A stretch of 10,750 nucleotides of DNA, taken from contig DIVA01000130.1 in NCBI GenBank assembly GCA_002435705.1, positions 1 through 10,750 of the forward strand, read 5' to 3'. Source of the DNA: Bacteriovoracaceae bacterium UBA6144 (GTDB taxonomy: Bacteria; Bdellovibrionota; Bacteriovoracia; Bacteriovoracales; Bacteriovoracaceae). Below are positions 6,005 through 10,750 of the stretch, piece after piece. Each line of letters begins with the position of its first letter. The first letter of the stretch is position 1. Below the pieces are notes generated by a model. It was given only the letters and a program-made list of their open reading frames with translations. It was not told the origin of the DNA and searched no databases. Made by a program: the position numbers and the translations under genes.

Positions 6005-6236
6005 GCTTAAAGACGTTGATTTGGTCGTAGAGACACTTCTTGGTTGCATCAAGACTGGTGACATAGAAACTTTTCGTGAGGTGCTTACAGCTCATCTAAT
6101 GACTGTTAACAAGGCTGGAATTGCAAAGAAGGCTGGTATAGGGCGCAGAACGCTTTATGATCTGATTGATCCTAAGAAAGAGTTTAACCCAGAGCTTTCG
6201 ACAATTAGTGCTTTGATTAATGCGTTAGCGGCTTAA
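5922..6236 (+). CDS. HigA-type HTH antitoxin (COG3636-like)
   Basis: The 104-residue antitoxin has a basic, probably disordered N-terminus (about 1-25, many Lys and Ser). A helical region follows, then an HTH at about 64-82 (KAGIAKKAGIGRRTLYDLI), ending FNPELSTISALINALAA, the usual finish of this addiction-module antidote family. Such proteins bind the toxin and repress their own operon. The ATG at 5922 is well supported by GGAGG at 5909-5913, which lies inside the toxin frame. The resulting 83 bp overlap is longer than the few bases usually seen. A strong internal ribosome binding site behind a leaderless toxin start would favour antitoxin production. Confidence 0.88.
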   Translation: MAKTVTSKGRKKSATKSLKAHVPFKSPELKDVDLVVETLLGCIKTGDIETFREVLTAHLMTVNKAGIAKKAGIGRRTLYDLIDPKKEFNPELSTISALINALAA

Positions 6237-6252
6237 AATAAGAAGAAATTTA

Positions 6253-6702
6253 ATGAAAACGAAAATTGTAAAGAAGTACACCTATGAAGGATTCGGCTTT
6301 CCACTTAAGCTTCACCAAGTTCAGATGGTGAAGCTTGGAAAAGAGTGGGCACCCAAAATTGACGTGAGAAAAGTCGCTAAAGACGTCATGAAAGATCTTC
6401 CTTTTCAAGCCTCTCGCCTTAGAGGTACTCAGATCCGCTTTATTCGTGAGTTTCTTGGGTTGTCAATTGGAGATTTTGGGTCAAAGGTTGTTTATCAATC
6501 ACGTATGAATGTTAGCAAATGGGAAAAGTTTGATAAAAAACCTACGAACATGGATTGGACAACAGAAGTAGTATTGAGACTTTATGTCTTGCATAAAACA
6601 GTAGGCAAGAAACCCAATAATGAGAAGAAGTTCATGAAGGCGTACGAGAGAATCAGTTCTATGAATTTTAAGAATGTTGGGGCGAAGGCGTTGAGTTTTT
6701 AG
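6253..6702 (+). CDS. Xre-like HTH regulator downstream of the toxin-antitoxin pair
   Basis: This 149-residue protein starts 16 bp after the antitoxin and is probably co-transcribed. Residues 56-95 (LRGTQIRFIREFLGLSIGDF, then NVSKWE) have the pattern of an Xre-type HTH close to YiaG/HigA proteins: an xQIRxIRexLGLS helix pair and a VSKWE recognition helix. The N-terminal 50 residues (GFPLKLHQVQMVKLGKEWAP) resemble the region before the HTH in proteins that pair with small toxins; no zinc cysteines are present. The C-terminus is basic and helical. It may be a second regulator or antitoxin of the operon, making a three-component arrangement, or a remnant of a second module whose toxin is lost. 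The Shine-Dalgarno (AAGAAG) is weak. Confidence 0.68.
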   Translation: MKTKIVKKYTYEGFGFPLKLHQVQMVKLGKEWAPKIDVRKVAKDVMKDLPFQASRLRGTQIRFIREFLGLSIGDFGSKVVYQSRMNVSKWEKFDKKPTNMDWTTEVVLRLYVLHKTVGKKPNNEKKFMKAYERISSMNFKNVGAKALSF

Positions 6703-6703
6703 A

Positions 6704-7069
6704 ATGAATACTGCAATGATCAATTCTGGTTATATCCAAGTAGTAGTATGGATTATTCTAATAATTGCGGTTTGCAGCTTCTTAGAAATTGGAACCCGTA
6801 TATTTTCTCATTTGCTTGAATTAATCCAGTATAAGAAATTTAGACGAACCATAGCTCGAATAGTCTCCTATGACACAGGTTTCGGTGCTTACGGAGTTAA
6901 CCGATATATACCCGTTATAGATCTTGAAGGTTCTACTTACAAGTTAAGTCAATATAGGTTGTTGCAACCAGAATTAGTGAACCTAGAAGTAGAAGTCTTC
7001 CAATCAGACATCGATCCAAATAAGATAATTTGTCTAAAGTTTAATATCTGGGGTTGGTCCAAGGTTTAA
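6704..7069 (+). CDS. Small membrane protein, single N-terminal segment
   Basis: The 121-residue product has one transmembrane segment at about 10-30 (YIQVVVWIILIIAVCSF) and a C-terminal domain of alternating hydrophobic strands (about 48-115). This domain includes YIPVIDLEGSTYKLSQYRLL and VEVFQSDIDPNKIICL. The PVIDL...G...Y pattern resembles the small beta domains of DUF3592-type membrane proteins, but this is only a resemblance. The ATG lies one base after the stop of the upstream HTH gene, so translation is probably coupled; there is no clear ribosome binding site, and M5 at 6716 is an alternative start. Whether it works with the toxin-antitoxin operon or simply rides on the transcript is unknown. 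Confidence 0.65.
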   Translation: MNTAMINSGYIQVVVWIILIIAVCSFLEIGTRIFSHLLELIQYKKFRRTIARIVSYDTGFGAYGVNRYIPVIDLEGSTYKLSQYRLLQPELVNLEVEVFQSDIDPNKIICLKFNIWGWSKV

Positions 7070-7161
7070 TTGAATCTCTTTGTATTTTATTCTAGCACTC
7101 TTAAGCACTAGCTTCGCCAAAAGTTCACAAGTGTGAGCGGAGAGCCAACCTCTATTATAAA

Positions 7162-7196
7162 AGAAATAAAAATTTTAAAGATGATTTCTATTTTTT
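7162..7196 (+). terminator. Weak AT-rich terminator candidate
   Basis: AGAAAT at 7162-7167 pairs with ATTTCT at 7184-7189 around an AAAATTTT core, and six T follow at 7191-7196. The stem has little GC, so strength is doubtful. It would end plus-strand transcripts from the membrane-protein gene. Confidence 0.35.
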
Positions 7197-7521
7197 AATC
7201 TAAAAGAGAATTAATATGCTGTTGAACATAATCATTAGGACATCTGTAGGCGATTCCCTCTAAAGACGGCTGGAAGATATTTACCCTCATTGGATAGCCA
7301 ACATTTCCGTCCAGTTCAGCAATATCATTTCTAAAACGGTTCTCTAGATTTAATGCATTTTTTTGACCAAAAAATGGAAAAACTAAAATATCGTTCAACT
7401 TTTTACATTTTCCTTCTTCAGGCTTCATTATTACTACTTCTTTCCCTTTTTTTGTTAGGGGAGAATGGTGGGCACATGAGATCAATAGCAACATTAAGGC
7501 ATTAAGAAGATTAAATTTCAT
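7195..7521 (-). CDS. Lipoprotein with DUF4156-like pattern
   Basis: The 108-residue protein has a signal peptide with lipobox LISC, C16 being the lipidated residue. The mature part keeps two cysteines, C39 (EGKCKKLNDI) and C94 (GIAYRCP), probably joined by a disulfide. The layout of an early E-x-x-C-x-x-L, a central NALNLENRFRNDIAELDGNV and a terminal G-I-A-Y-R-C-P matches the DUF4156/RcsF-like lipoprotein pattern, in which the central helix reads roughly LRNxAAxLGANxV. Outer-membrane lipoproteins of this kind include envelope stress sensors, but function here is unknown. No Shine-Dalgarno sequence is seen; a TACAAT box on the minus strand (+ 7535-7540) would give a leader of only a few bases. 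It diverges from the next gene with a 43 bp gap. Confidence 0.72.
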   Translation of the reverse strand: MKFNLLNALMLLLISCAHHSPLTKKGKEVVIMKPEEGKCKKLNDILVFPFFGQKNALNLENRFRNDIAELDGNVGYPMRVNIFQPSLEGIAYRCPNDYVQQHINSLLD

Positions 7522-7564
7522 TTAAAATAATGTTATTGTATTCAGAGGGGCTTTTAAAGGAATT

Positions 7565-8086
7565 ATGACTTCTATTTTTAAACTCATTTTGTTTTTGATG
7601 ATGTGCCTTGGTCTAATGGGGACTAGCTGCATTCGATCGGGTGGTGTTGTATATAAGATCTATACTTTGAAGAAATGTCCGCCAGCGACATATACGATGC
7701 CATTATGGGTCACGGATGATGGTCACAGAGTTGAAATAGAAGATAAACCGGTATGGGAATGTCCGGTATTTTCGTCCTACCTTTTCTATAAGAATCGCCA
7801 ATCAACAGCCTCACAATATTTTGCTACAATCAGCAAAGAAAACAATGGTTGTCAGTTAGTTGTCGGTTTTATTGCAAGGTTTCAAGGCATGGCCTCTGAG
7901 TCGGAGCTTGCTGATATCAAAAACTCATATAATTACCAAATAGGCGTAGGTGGGATAGATGATTTTGCCAGGACACTAGTCTCTGGTACAGCACTTAAGA
8001 TTTCTACTTCTCAAGATTTAAATCACACGGACGCTAAAACTGATTTAAGAGGATGGTGCAAAGCTAAGGGTGGATCCGATGGGTAA
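7565..8086 (+). CDS. Exported cysteine-rich protein, probable lipoprotein
   Basis: The 173-residue product has an N-terminal hydrophobic segment (about 4-20) ending LMGTSC, so C22 may be lipidated, although the -3 residue is glycine rather than the usual leucine. The mature part has four further cysteines (C38, C66, C96, C165), consistent with two disulfides in the periplasm or outside. A paired Pro/Trp/Cys pattern is visible (KKCPPATYTMPLWV and KPVWECPVFSSYLFY). I do not recognise a family. AAAGGA at 7556-7561 is a reasonable ribosome binding site for the ATG. It shares a 43 bp divergent promoter region with the lipoprotein on the other strand, and its end overlaps the next membrane-protein gene by 8 bp, which suggests the two are produced together. 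Confidence 0.7.
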   Translation: MTSIFKLILFLMMCLGLMGTSCIRSGGVVYKIYTLKKCPPATYTMPLWVTDDGHRVEIEDKPVWECPVFSSYLFYKNRQSTASQYFATISKENNGCQLVVGFIARFQGMASESELADIKNSYNYQIGVGGIDDFARTLVSGTALKISTSQDLNHTDAKTDLRGWCKAKGGSDG

Positions 8087-8411
8087 TTCCCTGTTTTACG
8101 AGAATAAATTTAGCAAAGCTACAGAGGTCATGTTTTATATCCTGATACCTATAGTGATGTACTTTGATATGAAGGAATCACAGACTGTTAATCTCTATGG
8201 TGCGGCCTTGATGCTAGCAGGCTTTATTTCTTTTCTTTTGGCGAAGATCTCAGTTATTCGAAAGGGGAGTTATTTTTCTTTTGGCTGTGAACATATGACA
8301 AAGAAAATGATGTGGGCTTATTTCTTAGGATATGTATTTATGATTGCTGGCTACTTTGTTACATTTCATTTAATTATTGGATACAGCTACCTATTTAATT
8401 TTCTTAACTAG
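8079..8411 (+). CDS. Small polytopic membrane protein
   Basis: From ATG 8079 the product has 110 residues. Hydrophobic segments lie at about 16-30 (EVMFYILIPIVMYF), 37-57 (VNLYGAALMLAGFISFLLA) and 78-105, the last long enough for one or two passes, so three or four membrane crossings are likely. The short loop RKGSYFSFGCEHMTKK joins the last two. I chose ATG 8079 rather than an in-frame GTG at 8070 because AAGG at 8066-8069 sits nine bases before the ATG, while it would touch the GTG. With this start the gene overlaps the upstream exported-protein gene by 8 bp, a sign of translational coupling. No family is recognised. A membrane partner for the upstream secreted protein, for instance an immunity or anchoring role, is possible but speculative. 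Confidence 0.68.
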   Translation: MGNSLFYENKFSKATEVMFYILIPIVMYFDMKESQTVNLYGAALMLAGFISFLLAKISVIRKGSYFSFGCEHMTKKMMWAYFLGYVFMIAGYFVTFHLIIGYSYLFNFLN

Positions 8412-8446
8412 TTCATTTTCTTGTTTTTGTGGTGAACTCAAAGAAA

Positions 8447-8552
8447 ATCATCCCGCTGCGGGACAGGCCTTCAATAACTTAGCGCACTTTTTTCCTCAAA
8501 AAGCTCCAAAATCATCCCACCGCGGTGGGATGATTTCATCCCGTTGCGGGAT
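8447..8552. repeat. Array of three related palindromes
   Basis: Unit 1 is TCCCG-CTG-CGGGA at 8451-8463. Unit 2 is a perfect 28 bp palindrome at 8509-8536, whose half is AAATCATCCCACCG. Unit 3 is ATCCCG-TTG-CGGGAT at 8538-8552. All share the lead CATCCC. The junction of units 2 and 3 forms a further inverted repeat, GGGATGA-TT-TCATCCC at 8527-8542, that excludes the other two. Possible roles are operators, a REP-like repeat or a terminator for the gene ending at 8411. Confidence 0.75.
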
Positions 8553-8683
8553 TTCCTCGATTTTACCCTTTCCATTCCTTACATAGGCTTCGCTCACCAA
8601 GGTTTTCTCCATGATTGGCCGGCAATCGGGGAGTGTAACTGAGGTGAAACTAGAGCGTAACATCGGCACAAAACGCTGTGTCA

Positions 8684-8815
8684 TGCCGCCCGCAAAGTGT
8701 TGGGAATGATTCGCCTTTACCCAACCTTCAAAACTGACTACCCCCTCTCAACCAATTTCTAGGGTGTAGTCAGTTTTAGGTTGGAGGCGAGTGATGGGAA
8801 TGGGTGCGGGCGGCA
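8684..8815. repeat. 132 bp imperfect hairpin upstream of the recombination module
   Basis: The foot TGCCGCCCGCA at 8684-8694 pairs perfectly with 8805-8815. After an internal loop, TCGCCT (8711-8716), CCAACCT (8721-8727) and AAAACTGACTAC (8730-8741) pair with the contiguous run 8766-8790. The left arm carries two bulges, TTAC and TC, and the right arm none. The structure ends 23 bp before the ATG at 8839 and has no T tract, so it is not a simple terminator. One-sided bulges resemble folded single-strand sites used by recombination or transfer enzymes. Confidence 0.75.
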
Positions 8816-8838
8816 ATTAAATTTTAAAGGAGTAGATT

Positions 8839-9207
8839 ATGGAAACGAATGTTGAGAGTGTGAGTAAGAAGAAGGGAAGAAAGGGCAGAGGAGAGCGCAG
8901 AGTGTGTGCTATGGATGAGAGTAAGGGGAAATTCATCGTGAGTTTTCGAGGGCAGCCAGAGGTGGCGAAGATTATTAATGAAGCTCTCGCTCGTGCTAAT
9001 GATAAAAGTTTTGGGCGAAAAGTGGATTTCACCGATCTCGTAAAAATTATTTTCCGCAAGATCACTGACCGTGACATCCAAAAACTGCAAGAGATGAGTC
9101 TCAACCGCACACAGAAAATCGAGTTGATGGTCAAGAAATACAATGAGACCCACGATTTGAATTTAAGTGTGCAGGATTATGTATTGCATAAGAGCCGAGA
9201 ATTCTAA
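8839..9207 (+). CDS. Small basic protein, possibly DNA-binding, next to the integrase module
   Basis: The 122-residue protein starts with a lysine- and arginine-rich tail (about 10-21, KKKGRKGRGERR). A segment KFIVSFRGQPEVAKIINEALARAN at 31-54 has the look of a strand followed by an amphipathic helix, as in ribbon-helix-helix proteins. The rest is helical and charged, ending LSVQDYVLHKSREF. I recognise no named family; a DNA-binding accessory role is an inference from the basic tail and context. The start is firm: AAAGGAG at 8826-8832 stands six bases before the ATG. The gene lies 23 bp after a large hairpin and 13 bp before the excisionase-like gene, so it is probably the first gene of the recombination operon. 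A relaxosome-like or hairpin-binding role would be a reasonable hypothesis. Confidence 0.68.
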   Translation: METNVESVSKKKGRKGRGERRVCAMDESKGKFIVSFRGQPEVAKIINEALARANDKSFGRKVDFTDLVKIIFRKITDRDIQKLQEMSLNRTQKIELMVKKYNETHDLNLSVQDYVLHKSREF

Positions 9208-9220
9208 AGAGGGGTGTCTT

Positions 9221-9472
9221 ATGCATTTAGATCACATACAAAAAAATACAAACTTGTGGTACGGTTTGGCATCAGAGAGGAGACTCTCTGATGCGCTCTT
9301 TGAAAAGAAAATATGGCGAGTCGATGATGTCGCAAAGTTTTTAGGCTGCTCTGTTGGGCATGTTTATAATTTAGCGGCAGATGAGAAAATACCGAAATTG
9401 AAGAAGCGTGGCTTTTTGTTTTTCGTTCCTGAACAAATCCTTAATTGGGTGATGGAGGGAAATGAATCATGA
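9221..9472 (+). CDS. Excisionase-like HTH protein
   Basis: From ATG 9221 the product is 83 residues. Residues 31-77 (IWRVDDVAKFLGCSVGHVYN, then LAADEKIPKLKKRG and FFVPEQILNWV) form a MerR-like winged HTH of the HTH_17/excisionase type: entry V-x-x-V-A-x-x-L, recognition helix S-x-x-x-V-Y-x-L, and a wing ending in F-x-x-x-x-I-x-x-W. Such proteins bend attachment-site DNA and set the direction of integrase action, or regulate the element. The start at 9221 is chosen because GAGGGG at 9209-9214 precedes it with ideal spacing; a longer frame from 9167 would run back over the upstream gene. The stop overlaps the integrase start by four bases (ATGA), the usual layout of a xis-int pair. Confidence 0.85.
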   Translation: MHLDHIQKNTNLWYGLASERRLSDALFEKKIWRVDDVAKFLGCSVGHVYNLAADEKIPKLKKRGFLFFVPEQILNWVMEGNES

Positions 9473-10650
9473 GCCACTATAAGAAAATACCGAACCAGAC
9501 GGGAATTAGAAAAGACCTGAAGAATGGTAAGTATCTAGCGATTAAATACATCAATGGGACTGAATATTCCCGCAAGTTCACAAATCTCAAAGACGCTATC
9601 AATTGGCGGGCAAGCTTTCATCCAGCAATTCCAGAGGCCTTGATCGAGCGCAGTTTGGTGATCGATAGGCCTTTGACGAATGGGATTCGGGGCAAGATGA
9701 ACGGGGAAGACTTGGGGTTTACCTTTGAGGATGTCTGGAATCTCTATAAAGAGAACAAACTATCCACGTTAGAGAAATCCACCCGCGACAAACGGATTGA
9801 GCGAGCAGTCTTCTTTGAGCCTTTGATGAAATTTAAAATGGTCGAGATCACAGCGACGCTTATTGATCGCTTTATGGCGGATCAGAAGAGAGAGGCTTTG
9901 AAGTTAAATGGTCGAAGACTTAATTTTAATAATGACCTGAAGAATCTCAAGGCCGTTTTCAATTGGTACCGTGAGAACTACGACGCTTTATTTATATCTC
10001 CAATACTTAAGAGACATAAAGAGGCAGGAGTGATTAAGAAAGGTCAGATCAAACACAAAAAACTATCCCCAGAGGAATTGATTCTCTTTTTTCAGGAGCT
10101 CGATTCCTTTTGGAGAGATTTTGCGGAAACACAGTTCTACCTTGCAGCGAGGGTCAGTGAAGTGGCCGGTCTGCAAGCAGAATGTGTGGATTTTAAAAAC
10201 CGCGAGATCAGAGTCCAGTACGCACTGGTTTGGGGACAGAATAAGAAGTTTGATTATCTCAAGGATAGGCCCAAAAACGGTGAGATCAGTTATGCCTCCA
10301 TGAATGATCGGGTGAGAAATATTATGCTCAGACGAGTGCCAGAGGCGCTCAAAGGCTTTATCTTTCATTCCAGAGGGCGACCGCTCCAGTACCGAGAGAT
10401 CCAGTACCAGTACAACGAGGCCTTAAAGAGGGCAGGGTTGTATCCCAAGTACTCTGCCACTCATATGATGAGGCATAGTATGGGAACGATCACTAGACGC
10501 GTGACAGGCAGCATGGACATGGCGCAAGCGGTGACGAGGCATAAGGACATCAAGGTTGCTCAGCAGTATGCGGGGATGCCCACCGAGGCGAACAAAAAAG
10601 CGGTCAATGATGTTTTTGAGTACCTAAACGAGCTTGAAAAAGAGCGTTAG
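9469..10650 (+). CDS. Tyrosine recombinase (integrase)
   Basis: The 393-residue integrase is complete. The N-terminal part (about 1-60) is a small arm-type domain, followed by a SAM-like core-binding domain at about 85-175. The catalytic domain from about 197 carries R228 (LAARVSEVAGL), a probable lysine near K269, H332 and R335 in THMMRHSMGT, H358 in VTRHKDI and the nucleophile Y367 in AQQYAGM. All residues needed for strand exchange are thus visible. The family integrates phages and islands, often at tRNA genes. Here the gene is read towards the right end of the element and stops 92 bp before the putative right attachment site, so it probably sits next to its own attP-derived arm. It is translationally coupled to the excisionase-like gene. 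Confidence 0.95.
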   Translation: MSHYKKIPNQTGIRKDLKNGKYLAIKYINGTEYSRKFTNLKDAINWRASFHPAIPEALIERSLVIDRPLTNGIRGKMNGEDLGFTFEDVWNLYKENKLSTLEKSTRDKRIERAVFFEPLMKFKMVEITATLIDRFMADQKREALKLNGRRLNFNNDLKNLKAVFNWYRENYDALFISPILKRHKEAGVIKKGQIKHKKLSPEELILFFQELDSFWRDFAETQFYLAARVSEVAGLQAECVDFKNREIRVQYALVWGQNKKFDYLKDRPKNGEISYASMNDRVRNIMLRRVPEALKGFIFHSRGRPLQYREIQYQYNEALKRAGLYPKYSATHMMRHSMGTITRRVTGSMDMAQAVTRHKDIKVAQQYAGMPTEANKKAVNDVFEYLNELEKER

Positions 10651-10662
10651 ACTCCGGACATG

Positions 10663-10679
10663 CCTGACCAAAACAGACC
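10663..10679 (+). repeat. Element-end motif, right copy (possible integrase arm site)
   Basis: CCTGACC at 10663-10669 and CAGACC at 10674-10679 repeat the pair at 3745-3762, in the same orientation. It lies 13 bp after the integrase stop. Confidence 0.4.
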
Positions 10680-10742
10680 CGAAAAATGTTTTTAAAGCCG
10701 AATTTGTAAGATTTTAGAGAGTTAGGTAGAATGGTCGAAACA

Positions 10743-10750
10743 CCTCTAGG
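10743..10750 (+). other. Putative right attachment site, cut by the window edge
   Basis: CCTCTAGG repeats tRNA positions 3620-3627, and the bases before it (GGTCGAAACA) resemble the tRNA T loop (GGTTCGAAT) with small gaps. If the match continues beyond the edge as GTGTGCCA, this is attR. Eight bases alone could be chance. Confidence 0.45.

Larger units (their letters stand above)
8412..8838. other. 427 bp non-coding region with palindrome array and large hairpin
   Basis: No supported gene lies here. The left half holds three related palindromes (8447-8552); the right half holds a 132 bp imperfect hairpin (8684-8815). Between them are a 15 bp dyad, GATTGGCCGGCAATC at 8613-8627, and a CGGCA/TGCCG pair at 8664-8688 that would compete with the foot of the large hairpin. 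Its place directly before the recombination genes suggests a control or DNA-processing region. Confidence 0.7.

Noticed and set aside
8070..8078. GTG start for the small polytopic membrane protein
   Set aside because: The only ribosome binding site (AAGG at 8066-8069) touches the GTG but is ideally spaced for the ATG at 8079.
8447..8552. CRISPR array
   Set aside because: The repeated units are palindromes with spacings of about 64 and 24 bp, unequal lengths and no cas genes nearby.
8496..8684. Minus-strand 62-codon open frame across the palindrome array
   Set aside because: It has no ribosome binding site, begins inside the foot of the large hairpin and is read through the palindromes. No family resemblance is seen, so the palindromes explain the sequence better.
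8684..8815. Integron attC site with gene cassettes
   Set aside because: The folded, one-sided bulge pattern recalls attC, and ACCCAAC fits the RYYYAAC core, but no matching GTTRRRY core is found in the right place. There is only one such site, and the adjacent recombinase does not look like an integron integrase.
9167..9220. Longer start for the excisionase-like gene
   Set aside because: It would overlap the upstream gene by 41 bp and has no Shine-Dalgarno sequence, whereas the ATG at 9221 has an excellent one.

Overview
The window looks like a piece of a Gram-negative chromosome with a small integrated element in it. Secreted and lipid-anchored proteins are frequent, and a good sigma-54-type promoter match is present. 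A deltaproteobacterial-type or Bdellovibrio-like host would fit, but this is an impression from gene content and not a demonstration.

Positions 1 to about 3635 are ordinary backbone. From left to right they hold: the N-terminal 296 residues of a DsbD-like thiol-disulfide interchange protein (minus strand, running off the left edge); a divergent BtuF-like substrate-binding-fold protein with no signal peptide; a secreted alpha-crystallin (Hsp20-like) protein; a 49-residue lipoprotein; the ribosome-assembly GTPase gene rsgA on the minus strand; and tRNA-Arg(UCU). The lipoprotein gene and rsgA converge with 4 bp between their stops, and the lipoprotein's likely terminator lies inside the rsgA coding sequence.

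From the 3' end of the tRNA to the right edge the sequence reads as a roughly 7.1 kb integrative element. At the right end stand a putative small DNA-binding protein, an excisionase-like HTH protein and a complete tyrosine integrase. The last 8 bases of the window repeat bases in the 3' part of the tRNA, and a second motif (CCTGACC-N4/5-CAGACC) occurs just inside both ends. This fits tRNA-targeted site-specific integration, although the right attachment site is cut by the window edge.

The cargo has four parts. (a) An AT-rich block carries a divergent class III nucleotidyl-cyclase-fold protein. It is followed by a single-pass membrane protein with a sigma-54-like promoter and an upstream dyad. 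(b) A HigB/HigA-type toxin-antitoxin pair overlaps by 83 bp behind a promoter predicting a leaderless message, followed closely by an Xre-like regulator and a membrane protein. (c) Two divergently transcribed exported proteins (one a clear lipoprotein, one a probable lipoprotein) are followed by a small polytopic membrane protein overlapping the second. (d) A 427 bp non-coding stretch contains a palindrome array and a 132 bp imperfect hairpin directly upstream of the recombination module.

The most interesting candidates for undescribed biology are the cyclase-fold plus membrane-protein block and the structured DNA upstream of the integration module.
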